In this document: piece by piece, positions 1 through 8,755 of the stretch
Layout: each line of letters begins with the position of its first letter
Position numbering within the stretch: position 1 is the stretch's first letter
Assembly: GCF_027257845.1 (NCBI RefSeq)
Contig: NZ_JAPVOT010000003.1
Coordinates: 62,001 to 126,000, forward strand
Source: Alteromonas sp. BMJM2
GTDB taxonomy: Bacteria > Pseudomonadota > Gammaproteobacteria > Enterobacterales > Alteromonadaceae
Length of the DNA stretch: 64,000 nucleotides
Reading direction: 5' to 3'
Program-made: the position numbers and the translations under genes
The notes under the pieces: generated by a model
What the model saw: the letters and a program-made list of their open reading frames with translations, nothing else
What the model was told of the DNA's origin: nothing
Databases searched by the model: none

Positions 1-126
1 GACCGTTAAGGCCAGTACTTTGCGTATAGAAAAAGACTTACGAAGCTGTACAGTGGGCGGTAAACCAAAATCACTTTCTTGATTTCTATCGTCAAGCGAC
101 TTCAGCGTGTTGTTTAAAATACTCAT
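1..126 (-). CDS. mshN: MSHA pilus biogenesis protein MshN, N-terminal fragment
   Basis: This is the first 42 codons of a gene that runs off the left edge. The ATG (124-126) overlaps the mshM stop in an ATGA junction, as is usual for coupled pilus genes. The visible protein begins MSILNNTLKSLDDR and reaches a basic stretch just before the expected membrane segment. In Vibrio-type msh clusters the gene after mshM is mshN, a TPR protein of the pilus assembly platform. The identity therefore rests on position and on this N-terminus; the TPR part is outside the window. Confidence 0.7.
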   Translation of the reverse strand, partial: MSILNNTLKSLDDRNQESDFGLPPTVQLRKSFSIRKVLALTV

Positions 127-1022
127 AAGCTACCTAGCGTCATTTGCCAAGTGCCCAGCGCTGCAACGAGCGCAAGAGAGAGAAAAAATAAACGCTTTTG
201 AGGCAGCACCCGTCGCCTGCAGTCTTCAGTATCCAAAATAGCGCTGACCAAATGTTTATATGTTGCCGCCTTCTTTCCTTCTCCATACACAGAGAGAAGG
301 AGTTTATGACATACAATATTCACTAATCTCGGGGTACCTGAGCTTGTAAACGCAATGAAAGGACGCAAATAACGAGGGATCAGCCCTTCATCACCGCCTG
401 CTGTCACTAATCGGTGTCCAATGTAATAGTCTACTTCAGCGCGGGTCATTTTTCGCAGCGAGTAAGAAAAGGTTATTCTTTGGCGAATCTGCCTCACTCT
501 TTGGTTATCAAGATTGTCATTTAATTCTGGCTGGCCAAAGAGTACGATTTGAAGCAGCTTACTTTTCTCAGTTTCTAAATTACTAAACAGTCGAAGTATT
601 TCCAGCGAATCCCAACTTAACGCCTGTGCTTCATCAATAATAAGAATTGCCTGACGTCCTTCGGCCTTGAGGCTCAACAGCTTTTCTTCAATATTGTTGT
701 GCAGGTTAACCCGCTCTTTCGTCTTGCCCGTTTTAATTCCCAACTCTTTAGCAAAAGCGATGCGCAATTCGTCAGGAGACAAGTACGGATTTGGCAAATA
801 ACACGCTACAAATCGGTCTGATAAATGATTGATAAGTTTGCGGCATAATAACGTTTTTCCCGTCCCTACCTCGCCAGTCACTTTTATAAAACCTTCGGAC
901 ATGCTTAGCGCGGTAAGGATAACTTTTAACGCTTCATTGTGCGGTGCTAGCGCACAGAAAAAATCGGTATTCGGCGTAAGCGAAAACGGCATTTCGTTGA
1001 AGTGAAAAAAGTCCTTATACAT
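123..1022 (-). CDS. mshM: MSHA biogenesis ATPase MshM (ExeA-like AAA)
   Basis: This is an ExeA/GspA-family ATPase of 299 aa that probably helps place the MshL secretin in the cell envelope. A Walker A motif GEVGTGKT lies at about residues 50-57, and a Walker B with IIDEAQ lies near residue 130. A single hydrophobic segment near residues 274-290 would anchor the C-terminus. I chose the ATG at 1020-1022 because the protein then starts MYKDFFHF, as ExeA-like proteins do. An upstream GTG at 1040 in frame lies inside mshL and is less likely. It sits 2 bases after the mshL stop and overlaps mshN by 4 bases. Confidence 0.88.
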   Translation of the reverse strand: MYKDFFHFNEMPFSLTPNTDFFCALAPHNEALKVILTALSMSEGFIKVTGEVGTGKTLLCRKLINHLSDRFVACYLPNPYLSPDELRIAFAKELGIKTGKTKERVNLHNNIEEKLLSLKAEGRQAILIIDEAQALSWDSLEILRLFSNLETEKSKLLQIVLFGQPELNDNLDNQRVRQIRQRITFSYSLRKMTRAEVDYYIGHRLVTAGGDEGLIPRYLRPFIAFTSSGTPRLVNIVCHKLLLSVYGEGKKAATYKHLVSAILDTEDCRRRVLPQKRLFFLSLALVAALGTWQMTLGSL

Positions 1023-1024
1023 AG

Positions 1025-2800
1025 CTAGTTTTGATACCACTTATCTAATAAAGACTGAGTGCGCATTCGCTGCTTCTCCCACGAATCAGGCTGCACAACG
1101 GAAGGGCGAAGAAGAATAACGAGCTCTCGCTTAGTCTGCGTTTTAGCAATATTTTTAAACATATTGCCCAACACAGGAATATCCCCTAAAAATGGCGTTT
1201 TAGACTCTTTCTCGTTGGTTACTGTTTCCATAAGACCGCCAATAACCACAATTTCGCCGTCGCGAGCTCGGATCACCGTGTCTGACTCTCTAATATTACT
1301 TTGTGCCAGGGGCAGCTGAATTTGCTGGTCGCCTACTTGGATAACTTTCGTTTGTTCTGCCGTCTCTGTTACCGAGGGGTGAACATGTAAAATAACCGAA
1401 CCGCTTTTATCTATTTGCGGTGTAACGTCTAACGCAATACCTGAAAAGAACGGGGTAAGTTCGATGTCGTTTTCATTTTGCGTCCCGGTAGCGTTTAAGT
1501 CTTCACTGGTAGACACATCGGTAACAAAATACTCATCTTGCCCCACCTTAATAACGGCCTTTTGATTATTGGTTACCGTCACCCTGGGGTTACTGAGCAT
1601 TTGCACGTCACCCTGGGTTTGCAGCATATTAATCACGCCGTCGAAGTCGCCGCGAGCAATACGCAGGGTAGATACACCGCCGATGTCAGTAGAAATACTA
1701 TTACCAATACCATTTACTGCATTAATGGCTGGGTTTATGCCCGCCGCGGTATTTGCAGCAAAATTTGTGGCAACGCTGCCGCCACTAAGACCAAAATTGA
1801 GGCTGCCTGTTAGGCCGCTCGCGATACGATCCCATCGCACGCCCTGCTGATAACCATCGTTAAGGGTAACTTCAATAATTCTTGCCTCTAGCACAACCTG
1901 TCGCTGCAGACTTTCTTGGCTTTGCATTAGGAAATCTTTGACCACCGCAATCTCGCTAGGCAACGCTTTGATAGTGACCAACCCAGCTTGAGGAGACACC
2001 ACAACGTGACGCCCGTCTGTCGGCGTTACCAGCACTTTAAGGGCCTCTTTTAGGTCTTTCCAAAAGTCGTTTTCACTGGTGGTCTGAATATTCGAGCCAT
2101 TGAGCTGCTGTATATTATTTCCAGCCATCCCGTTTTGCCCCATCATTCCGGCTTGACCATTACCGCCAATATTATTGTTGCCGTTAATGCCGTTTAAACC
2201 GCCATTATTCTGATTGCCATTATTTTGATCTTGCTCGCTCACTCCACCGGCGATAACGCTCACGTTTGATACGCCAAAGCGTTTAATCATTAGGAAATTA
2301 ACAGGAATTGATTCGGTTTTAAGTTGCGCAGGCATAACCTGTATAACTTTTCCTTCTAAGAACACATCCAGTGGGTACATTCTTGAAACAATTTTTAAGA
2401 CTTCGCTTAGCGCGACCTCTTTTAGCGTGAGGCTTATTTGACCCGATACGTCAGGGTGAATCGCCACACTGTAGGGCGTGTTAGTCACTAACGCATCAAA
2501 AAATGGACGAACTTCAATCGCGTTTGCCGACACATCGAATGTATTTTGCTGGGAAACGGCAGGTAACAATTGAAATTGCTCTACGCCGGCGAGTAATTCA
2601 TTGTTAAGCTGCGAGGGAGACATTCGCCTCGTTGAAGCGTTTTTTGTGGCATCAGGTTGAGCGCTCTTATTTGAAGCGCTTAGCTCGTCGCGAATGTGCG
2701 GCTTTACTTCATCGCCCACTCCATAGGTTTGACAGCCTGCAATAACAAGAGCAAGTAAAAGTGATGTTGCTGTTGAAGCTAAGTTATTTTTTAATTTCAT
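1025..2800 (-). CDS. mshL: MSHA pilus secretin MshL
   Basis: This is the outer-membrane secretin (591 aa) through which the MSHA pilus leaves the cell. A lipoprotein signal ends in IAGC with Cys23. An N-terminal secretin/TonB-like domain (about 85-170) is followed by an N-domain (about 245-300) and the C-terminal secretin domain (about 300-570). That domain carries the usual VVIGGLM and PFLGDIPVLGNMF motifs. Residues of about 185-240 form an Asn/Gly/Met-rich low-complexity insertion between the N-domains. Its start overlaps the mshK end by 17 bases. Confidence 0.93.
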   Translation of the reverse strand: MKLKNNLASTATSLLLALVIAGCQTYGVGDEVKPHIRDELSASNKSAQPDATKNASTRRMSPSQLNNELLAGVEQFQLLPAVSQQNTFDVSANAIEVRPFFDALVTNTPYSVAIHPDVSGQISLTLKEVALSEVLKIVSRMYPLDVFLEGKVIQVMPAQLKTESIPVNFLMIKRFGVSNVSVIAGGVSEQDQNNGNQNNGGLNGINGNNNIGGNGQAGMMGQNGMAGNNIQQLNGSNIQTTSENDFWKDLKEALKVLVTPTDGRHVVVSPQAGLVTIKALPSEIAVVKDFLMQSQESLQRQVVLEARIIEVTLNDGYQQGVRWDRIASGLTGSLNFGLSGGSVATNFAANTAAGINPAINAVNGIGNSISTDIGGVSTLRIARGDFDGVINMLQTQGDVQMLSNPRVTVTNNQKAVIKVGQDEYFVTDVSTSEDLNATGTQNENDIELTPFFSGIALDVTPQIDKSGSVILHVHPSVTETAEQTKVIQVGDQQIQLPLAQSNIRESDTVIRARDGEIVVIGGLMETVTNEKESKTPFLGDIPVLGNMFKNIAKTQTKRELVILLRPSVVQPDSWEKQRMRTQSLLDKWYQN

Positions 2801-3116
2801 AGGAATACATTTTCAACGTCATTGTCTGTCGTCCGTCATCAAGAACCACATCTTTAGGATTAATTTTAACGATGCGATGGTCGCCCACTGAATCACCTTC
2901 ACGATAAGACTGACCGGAAATCACGGCGGTAAAACTGTCTTGTCGCTTTAAGATTGACTGAAGCCTTAGCGCTCCATTTTGCTCACCACTTGTTGCCCTT
3001 TGTGCCACTCCCGAAATTGCAGGTTTAGTAGGGTCAACTTGGCCAGCAGCTGGCATTGAAAATAAGGCAGCTAACACCATCAGCAGCCAGCTTTTACAAA
3101 GAAATGAAGGTTTCAT
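2784..3116 (-). CDS. mshK: MSHA biogenesis protein MshK (PilP-like)
   Basis: This is a short exported protein (110 aa) with an N-terminal signal that ends near PAAGQ. It continues with DPTKP and a small beta-rich domain (SILKRQDSFTAVISGQSYREGD), the pattern of PilP/GspC-like periplasmic proteins. In MSHA systems MshK links the inner-membrane MshJ/MshI2 platform to the secretin. It overlaps mshJ by 23 bases and mshL by 17 bases, so translation is probably coupled. The call rests on position and on the DPTKP start rather than on a strong motif. Confidence 0.8.
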   Translation of the reverse strand: MKPSFLCKSWLLMVLAALFSMPAAGQVDPTKPAISGVAQRATSGEQNGALRLQSILKRQDSFTAVISGQSYREGDSVGDHRIVKINPKDVVLDDGRQTMTLKMYSYEIKK

Positions 3117-3741
3117 TATTACTTACCGTTGCCAAATGTAATGTGAGGATAGCGTTAGGGTATTCCTCTACCGCGTAGCGGAATTTAGTGACAACCACTT
3201 TTTCATCAGATGCCTGAATTCTTGCCAAGTAGTCTCGCAAGTTAAAAAAGCTACCCTCTATTTTCAGCGTCATGTTATGCCTAAATAACGCCGCGCTTTG
3301 TAATTCCCCATCACCAAACTGCACGGTTTGTCTCGGCGCCACATTAAATTCCACCATTTTCACGTTGCCTTGCTCATTGAGTAAGGTGATAAGTAACTCA
3401 GGCATTTTATCTGCGGCGACAAAACCATCGTTTAACACCGCTAATTGGGTATCCAATTCGAGAAGCTTCTTGTTTTCAATATCTATTTCGCGTTTTGTTC
3501 TCGCCGCGTAATCCATAGAAAGCGCTTGTTTGAGAGCATCTTTTTGAATAACCCGCGCACTGAGCTGACTCTCGTTGCGCACAATGTCTTTGTCTAAACG
3601 GGATAGTTTGTCTAATTGAGGGGAAATGCCAAACCAAAAAAATAAATACACAATAAGAGCTAAGCCAACCCAAAAAATGAGCTGCTTTTCTCGAAGCTGA
3701 AGTTGAGCGTAAGCGCTAGAGAGCTTTTGCCACTGTGTCAT
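3094..3741 (-). CDS. mshJ: MSHA biogenesis protein MshJ (PilO-like)
   Basis: This is an inner-membrane alignment-complex protein with one transmembrane helix (about residues 22-43, WVGLALIVYLFFWFG). A coiled-coil region of about residues 45-110 and a ferredoxin-like periplasmic domain follow. That is the architecture of PilO/MshJ. I chose the ATG at 3739-3741 because AGAGG precedes it; a start at 3756 would add five residues. It lies between mshI2 (PilN-like) and mshK (PilP-like), the order expected of the pilus platform. Confidence 0.83.
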   Translation of the reverse strand: MTQWQKLSSAYAQLQLREKQLIFWVGLALIVYLFFWFGISPQLDKLSRLDKDIVRNESQLSARVIQKDALKQALSMDYAARTKREIDIENKKLLELDTQLAVLNDGFVAADKMPELLITLLNEQGNVKMVEFNVAPRQTVQFGDGELQSAALFRHNMTLKIEGSFFNLRDYLARIQASDEKVVVTKFRYAVEEYPNAILTLHLATVSNNETFISL

Positions 3742-4342
3742 CAGCCTCTCCATCAAAATCAGTTGAAAGGGTAAATGTTTTTACGTCGCTGTCGTCACTC
3801 TCATTCTCAAAATTTACCGTGGAAAACGTTTTGCCCTTAAAGAAGGTTGACCCCTGCAGTTTCTGTAACCACTGTGGAATAGCTGACGGCTTTATCGTAT
3901 TACCCGTTAAACGAAGCTCATCACGTGTGATGGTAATCGACGTGAGCCAGAGATTCGGATTATGAAAATTTGCCAAGTCATCCATTACGTTTTGATATTG
4001 TGTTGTCTGCAGTGATAACTCACCGGTCTGCATATAGTCCAGAAGCTGCTCACGGTTTTTCACTTTCACGCGCAATGAGTCTAGATCTTTTTGCACAGAT
4101 TGTGTATCTCGCTTCGCTGCTAACTTATCAGTAAGTGCATTGATTTCGTCATCAATATTTTTCACCGATGCGGTAACTTTGTCTGACTTTCGCTGTTTCA
4201 GTTCGATAAACTGCTCCATACCAACGGTAAGCGCTAACAATAGCACTAACGCAGCGCCGTTAACCCACAACACATTTTTTAACGGCAGGCGCTCTTTGCT
4301 TGGCAGCAGCGAAGGATGATAAAGGTTAATACTCCGTTTCAT
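3716..4342 (-). CDS. mshI2: MSHA biogenesis protein MshI2 (PilN-like)
   Basis: This PilN-like protein (208 aa) begins MKRSINLYHPSLLP, the conserved cytoplasmic INLYxP tail that binds the PilM-like partner. One transmembrane helix at about 25-45, a coiled coil at about 50-105 and a periplasmic domain follow. It overlaps the preceding mshI by an ATGA junction, which supports production of the PilM/PilN pair together. It is often annotated simply as a fimbrial assembly (PilN) protein. Confidence 0.82.
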   Translation of the reverse strand: MKRSINLYHPSLLPSKERLPLKNVLWVNGAALVLLLALTVGMEQFIELKQRKSDKVTASVKNIDDEINALTDKLAAKRDTQSVQKDLDSLRVKVKNREQLLDYMQTGELSLQTTQYQNVMDDLANFHNPNLWLTSITITRDELRLTGNTIKPSAIPQWLQKLQGSTFFKGKTFSTVNFENESDDSDVKTFTLSTDFDGEADDTVAKAL

Positions 4343-5253
4343 TCACGTTCACCCAATAATTCTAGGGCGCTCGCAAGAGCGAAATGGTTATCTGGATGCA
4401 CAACATCACTAAATGGCAAATCGGGTTTAAACGGCGCCATGGCAGCTGGCTGGAAAGGTTTCAACTGCTCAATAACTGGAGCACAATCGAACTGGGTTTT
4501 AAAGAGTATTTCTTTTAAAGGGGGCTGCTTAAGTTGTGATTCATAAAAATCCATTGAGCGTTGAATTTCTAACCCTAATGCATCGCTAAAGTGAGCAATA
4601 TTTGTTTGCCCCTGCATTTTATCCACAAAACCACGCAATCGCCTTGCAAGCCAAATGACCTGCGAGCGAACGATCAGCAAAAATGGTTCACTGTCGGGCT
4701 CTTGTATTATCAACAATCGCGCGTATTCGTCATCGGGCACCATCGACGTAGCAAGGGTTTCTTTTACATGAATATGAGTAAGTACCTTAGACCTTAATTT
4801 TGTTAACGTGGCAACAATGTCAGCCGTTGACGCTTTATCTGCAACGAAAACATTGACCTTCTTCTTTCCACCTCTAAGTGCGGCTGGATAGTCTATATAG
4901 TCAAGTACCATATTCGATGCATCGAAAGGAACCATTTCACTAATAATCCATGGCAATGCGGAACGTATGTCCTCGTCTGGCACATCAGGTTTGTCTGCTT
5001 GAACTAATTGATAGACGTCTTGCTCCATCACAACGGAAACGCTGCAATGAAGTTTATCAAAGGACGCGAGGTGTCTACTGAGCTGCTCGCCTATTGCCAC
5101 ACCCTTTTCTAGCGGGTGCGATGTAGAGGAATGCAGTGAGGGCGTATCTCCCGATATATCAATGGCGACAACATGAAGCGCAGACGCACTAATAGACATA
5201 CCCACTAAATGAGTATGACTTTTTGTTGCTGAAGAGAAGAATCGAGTAAGCAT
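4339..5253 (-). CDS. mshI: MSHA biogenesis protein MshI (PilM-like actin fold)
   Basis: This protein (304 aa) matches the MshI/PilM group, actin-like cytoplasmic proteins that bind the tail of the PilN-like partner. A degenerate N-terminal nucleotide-binding loop (VGMSISASALHVVAID) and the segment SALPWIISEMVPFD fit the family. I chose the ATG at 5251-5253, giving MLTRFFSS, over the first ATG at 5316. The longer version would start with an unlikely His/Arg-rich stretch. AAGG lies only three bases upstream, so the start is not certain. It would be the first gene of the msh operon visible here. Confidence 0.78.
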   Translation of the reverse strand: MLTRFFSSATKSHTHLVGMSISASALHVVAIDISGDTPSLHSSTSHPLEKGVAIGEQLSRHLASFDKLHCSVSVVMEQDVYQLVQADKPDVPDEDIRSALPWIISEMVPFDASNMVLDYIDYPAALRGGKKKVNVFVADKASTADIVATLTKLRSKVLTHIHVKETLATSMVPDDEYARLLIIQEPDSEPFLLIVRSQVIWLARRLRGFVDKMQGQTNIAHFSDALGLEIQRSMDFYESQLKQPPLKEILFKTQFDCAPVIEQLKPFQPAAMAPFKPDLPFSDVVHPDNHFALASALELLGERE

Positions 5254-5388
5254 ATACCTTCTTATACGTAAATGGTGCCGCTGGCATTTTGTCACCATAG
5301 CGCACGACAATGACAAGATATACAGGCACTTAAAGAAAGTAGACTAATTATGTATGAATAACAAATAGATGCGCTATTTATTATTATC

Positions 5389-5904
5389 CTAAAGTTGAGG
5401 TTGTGTTACTTTGCCCAACCCTGGAAAGTAATCAAATTCACCACCTTTACTTAAACTGTAACGGCACCAATACTCGTTATCATTTCTTCTAACTGCTTCA
5501 TCATTTGAAGCCGTTGAGTAAAAGCGCGCCTTTACATTAAAGCCATCCACCCTGAGTGGACTTCCCACCAACGATGTCCACACCGTTGCGCAACCTTCGT
5601 CGCTGTCCTGTGCTGATGGCCATCCTTTATGATTTATTCTGACAGGCTTTCTGTCTATTTCACTGCCAGTGTCATCAAAGTGTATAAGCATTATCATGGA
5701 GGTAGGTTGGCGAACTCGCCATTGATAGTGAGAAGAGATGGTATGGCGCTCAAACTTTTTCGCTTGCTTTGAAAATGCCGTTAGTGTGGTATCGGGCTCA
5801 CCGATATATAGATTATTTATAAAAAAAACCAGTACACCAACAAATGCCACTACCGTTAAAAGCTTAAATGCGGTTGAACGCGAATTATCTTGTCGCTTTT
5901 TCAT
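5389..5904 (-). CDS. Single-pass membrane protein of unknown function, possibly MshF-like
   Basis: This 171-aa protein has a basic N-terminus (MKKRQDNSR), one transmembrane helix (about residues 13-34) and a periplasmic domain. The domain has a GWP motif, a Cys followed by VWTSLVGSP, and a second WCRY Cys. Such a short anchored domain with a Cys pair resembles small accessory proteins of MSHA systems such as MshF, but the match is weak. It lies directly upstream of mshI on the same strand, 135 bases away. I chose ATG 5902-5904; a TTG at 5935-5937 would add 11 residues. Function is unknown. Confidence 0.55.
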   Translation of the reverse strand: MKKRQDNSRSTAFKLLTVVAFVGVLVFFINNLYIGEPDTTLTAFSKQAKKFERHTISSHYQWRVRQPTSMIMLIHFDDTGSEIDRKPVRINHKGWPSAQDSDEGCATVWTSLVGSPLRVDGFNVKARFYSTASNDEAVRRNDNEYWCRYSLSKGGEFDYFPGLGKVTQPQL

Positions 5905-6041
5905 TTTTATAGCCCAATAACCATCTTTTGTCTGCAAATTACAATTTGCTTAATGAGATAATTATCGGCCGCTTGAGCGAAAAGATAAAGTGATTAAGAG
6001 CGCGGTTTTGTCTGGGCGGGGTCAGAGTTTTGGTAGATACG

Positions 6042-6079
6042 GGGCCTGAGCTTGGTCTGCTTTGGACCTAAGCTCAGCC
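6042..6079. repeat. Long inverted repeat downstream of glpD
   Basis: CTGAGCTT (6046-6053) pairs with AAGCTCAG (6070-6077). The pairing is extended by GGTC (6054-6057) with GACC (6065-6068) and by outer GG/CC. There is no T-run on either side, so it does not look like a Rho-independent terminator. It lies next to GGGGTCAGAG (6019-6028), a phrase I associate with REP-type elements; that link is recollection only. Confidence 0.6.
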
Positions 6080-6127
6080 TAAACTGTAGTCAATGTTAAC
6101 CTGACTCGAACCTTCTCAGAACCTAAG

Positions 6128-7663
6128 TCACGCGATGTCTCGCATTTCACTTCGCTGCTGCAGTGATGTAACTTTATCTTCGATGTAGTGAGACAATACC
6201 TGCTTTTGTGCATCACTAAGGCGCAAACCGTGCTTTGTTCGACGCCACAACACGTCTTCCACCGTTTGAGCCCATTCGAAATTTATCAAATAATCTACTT
6301 CAGCTTGATATAACTGTGCACCAAAATCTTGACCTAACCCATCGACATTCGAAACGCCTGTCAGGAACTTGTGACAAAGCAGTCCGTATTGACGAACATA
6401 ACGCTCGATTACCGAAGCTGACAACCAAGGATAGCTAGATTGCAGCTCGCTCTTCAGCGAGGCTTTATCAGAAAATGCGCCGCCAGGAAGAGGTACTTCT
6501 TTTGTCCACGCTTTTTTCGCTCGCGGAAAGCAAGAAACTAATTTATCTACCGCATGTTCGGCTAATTTTCTGTACGTGGTTATCTTGCCACCGAATATGT
6601 TGAGTAAAACAGGTTCGCCTGCTTGACCTTTAAGCTCAACTTTATAATCTCGGGTAAGCTCTTGCGCCGATGCATTTTTTTCCTCTAACAACGGACGAAC
6701 GCCACTGTAGCTGTGAACAATGTTGTCGGTAGTAATTTTTGTTTTAAAGTAGGTGTTCACTATATCTACTAGGTAGTCGGTTTCTTCCTGTGAAATCACC
6801 GCGTCTAATGGGTTTCCTTGAAAATCTTCATCCGTTGTGCCCACTAATGAGAAGTCTTCTTCGTAAGGAATAACAAAAACAATACGACCGTCTTGGTTTT
6901 GGAGAATATAGGCTTCATCGGTGTCGTATAGTTTAGGCACAACAAAATGACTGCCTTTGACCATGCGCATTGCGTTAGGGTTTTTAATATCCACCAATCT
7001 GTCGAGGAACGATACCGCCCAAGGCCCTGCTGCATTAACAATCGACTTTGCCTTCACGGTAAACGTTTCACCTTGTTCGTTGCGTAAAACAACGCTCCAC
7101 AATGCCCCCTCTTTCTGAGCACTCACACACTCAGTGCGCGTATGTATGGTAGCGCCTTGATCTTGCGCTGCTATAGCATTTAACACCACTAAGCGCGCAT
7201 CGTCTACCCAACCGTCTGAATATTCAAAACACGTAGAAATATCTTTGACTAACGGCCCTTCACTTGATGTTTTAAGCTTTTTAGAGCGGGCAAGTAAGTT
7301 ACGTTTGGCAAGAGAGTCGTAAAGGAAAAGCCCGATTCTTATCATCCACGCTGGGCGTAAATGCTTTTGATGGGGCAAGCGAAAGCGCAATGGCCACATT
7401 ATATGCGGCGCTTTTTGAAGTAGCACTTCGCGCTCTGCAAGCGCCTCTTTTACAAGGCGAAATTCATAATGCTCAAGATAGCGAAGACCACCGTGTACCA
7501 GTTTACTGCTAGACGAAGACGTTGCGCCTGCAAGGTCACCTTTTTCGCATAAGGTGACTGACAGCCCACGACCCGCTGCATCTAGTGCAACACCAACGCC
7601 GTTTACGCCCCCGCCAACTACTAATACATCAACAATGTTACTGTCTTCTTTACTCTTGCTCAT
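6128..7663 (-). CDS. glpD: Aerobic glycerol-3-phosphate dehydrogenase GlpD
   Basis: This FAD-dependent enzyme (511 aa) oxidises glycerol-3-phosphate to dihydroxyacetone phosphate at the inner membrane and passes electrons to quinone. The N-terminal dinucleotide-binding motif VVGGGVNGVG is followed by the family signatures SSKLVHGGLRYLE and GGKITTYRKLAEHA. Length is normal for GlpD. I chose the ATG at 7661-7663 because AAAGGG lies six bases upstream; a GTG directly before it is possible. Two GlpR-like sites lie upstream (7731-7752), fitting regulation by the neighbouring GlpR. Confidence 0.96.
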   Translation of the reverse strand: MSKSKEDSNIVDVLVVGGGVNGVGVALDAAGRGLSVTLCEKGDLAGATSSSSSKLVHGGLRYLEHYEFRLVKEALAEREVLLQKAPHIMWPLRFRLPHQKHLRPAWMIRIGLFLYDSLAKRNLLARSKKLKTSSEGPLVKDISTCFEYSDGWVDDARLVVLNAIAAQDQGATIHTRTECVSAQKEGALWSVVLRNEQGETFTVKAKSIVNAAGPWAVSFLDRLVDIKNPNAMRMVKGSHFVVPKLYDTDEAYILQNQDGRIVFVIPYEEDFSLVGTTDEDFQGNPLDAVISQEETDYLVDIVNTYFKTKITTDNIVHSYSGVRPLLEEKNASAQELTRDYKVELKGQAGEPVLLNIFGGKITTYRKLAEHAVDKLVSCFPRAKKAWTKEVPLPGGAFSDKASLKSELQSSYPWLSASVIERYVRQYGLLCHKFLTGVSNVDGLGQDFGAQLYQAEVDYLINFEWAQTVEDVLWRRTKHGLRLSDAQKQVLSHYIEDKVTSLQQRSEMRDIA

Positions 7664-7730
7664 CACTTACCCTTTAAGAACGAATCGCCTATGTGCTCAT
7701 TTGACAACCAAAAAGAAATCATGTCAACAC

Positions 7731-7752
7731 AAAACGAACATAAACGAACATT
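7731..7752 (-). promoter_or_regulatory. GlpR-type operators upstream of glpD
   Basis: Read on the minus strand this is a direct repeat of TGTTCGTTT/TGTTCGTTTT. The 11-mer AATGTTCGTTT recurs at 8673-8683 in the glpR-glpK intergenic region. Sites rich in TTCG are typical for GlpR of the DeoR family. The assignment is by shared sequence and position. Confidence 0.6.
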
Positions 7753-7814
7753 AAAAGAAAAAGTAGATGAATTTATTCAGAGTGGCACACGAGGAAAAGG
7801 CAATAGCTCGATAG

Positions 7815-8573
7815 TTATGCTTTCACAAATTTGATGTTATTTTCTTCTATGATTTTTTTAATGGCTGGCGGTGGTGCTTGGTCGCAAACCAAGCAGTCAA
7901 CTTGAGAGATATGACCCTGCTCAACCATAGCGCGGCGTTCAAACTTACTGTAATCAGCGGCTAAAATAACGTGCTGAGTATGCTCTAAAATGGCCTGAGA
8001 TACTTTTACTTCACGAAAGTCGAAGTCGAGCAAGGCGCCATCAGCGCTAATTCCGCTGATACCGATAATGCCATAGTCCATTCTAAACTGGCTGATAAAA
8101 TCGCAGGTAGCCTCACCAATGATACCGCCATCTCGATAGCGTACTTCACCAGCAGCAATAATGACTGAAAAGTCCTCTTTTGCAGATAAAATTGTGGCAA
8201 CGTGAATATTATTGGTGACAACGTGTAAATTGCTGTGGTTGAGTAACTTAGTGGCAATTAACTCTGTCGTCGTTCCAATATTGATAAATAAAGACGCCCC
8301 ATCTGGGATCATAGCAGCGACTGCGTCGGCGATTTTTTCTTTTACATCGCTATTTTGAGTCTTGCGCTCTTGATAGGGCGTATTTTCCCAGCTGCGATTT
8401 AATCCAGCGCCACCGTGATAACGACTGATCACACCCGTGTGAGCAAGCTGATTCAAATCTCGTCTAATAGTTTGAGGCGTAACGGCACAGGTAGACACTA
8501 AATCATCAATAGACATAAAACCGTGTTGCTTTATTAGCGCGATTATTTTTTCGTGTCGTTGTGTTTGGTTCAT
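7815..8573 (-). CDS. glpR: Glycerol-3-phosphate regulon repressor GlpR (DeoR family)
   Basis: This is a 252-aa DeoR-family repressor. The N-terminal winged helix-turn-helix (about 1-57) contains TPQTIRRDLNQL, the family signature. The C-terminal sugar-phosphate-sensing domain has the family's NNIHVA and GEVRYRDGGIIG segments. It probably represses glpD and glpK in the absence of glycerol-3-phosphate. The start has a clear ribosome site, AGGGAG, four bases upstream. It lies between glpD and the divergent glpK, the regulon it should control. Confidence 0.92.
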   Translation of the reverse strand: MNQTQRHEKIIALIKQHGFMSIDDLVSTCAVTPQTIRRDLNQLAHTGVISRYHGGAGLNRSWENTPYQERKTQNSDVKEKIADAVAAMIPDGASLFINIGTTTELIATKLLNHSNLHVVTNNIHVATILSAKEDFSVIIAAGEVRYRDGGIIGEATCDFISQFRMDYGIIGISGISADGALLDFDFREVKVSQAILEHTQHVILAADYSKFERRAMVEQGHISQVDCLVCDQAPPPAIKKIIEENNIKFVKA

Positions 8574-8650
8574 TATGCTCCCTAAAGTAGGTCACCCTAC
8601 TGTTACCTGTACATGCCACTTTAATAGTATACGTGGTTCCTATGTAAGTT

Positions 8651-8690
8651 CATACGTTCGTTCGAACATCATAATGTTCGTTTTCGAAAA
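8651..8690. promoter_or_regulatory. GlpR-type operator region between glpR and glpK
   Basis: This stretch has repeated TTCG units (CGTTCGTTCGAACATC then AATGTTCGTTTTCGAAAAC). It shares AATGTTCGTTT with the glpD upstream sites. It lies between the divergent glpR and glpK, so it could control both. Confidence 0.6.
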
Positions 8691-8755
8691 CACAGCATTG
8701 TTAAATAGAAGTAAATGATGCAAACTCTATGAAAATTATTTTCAAAGGTGACAGT

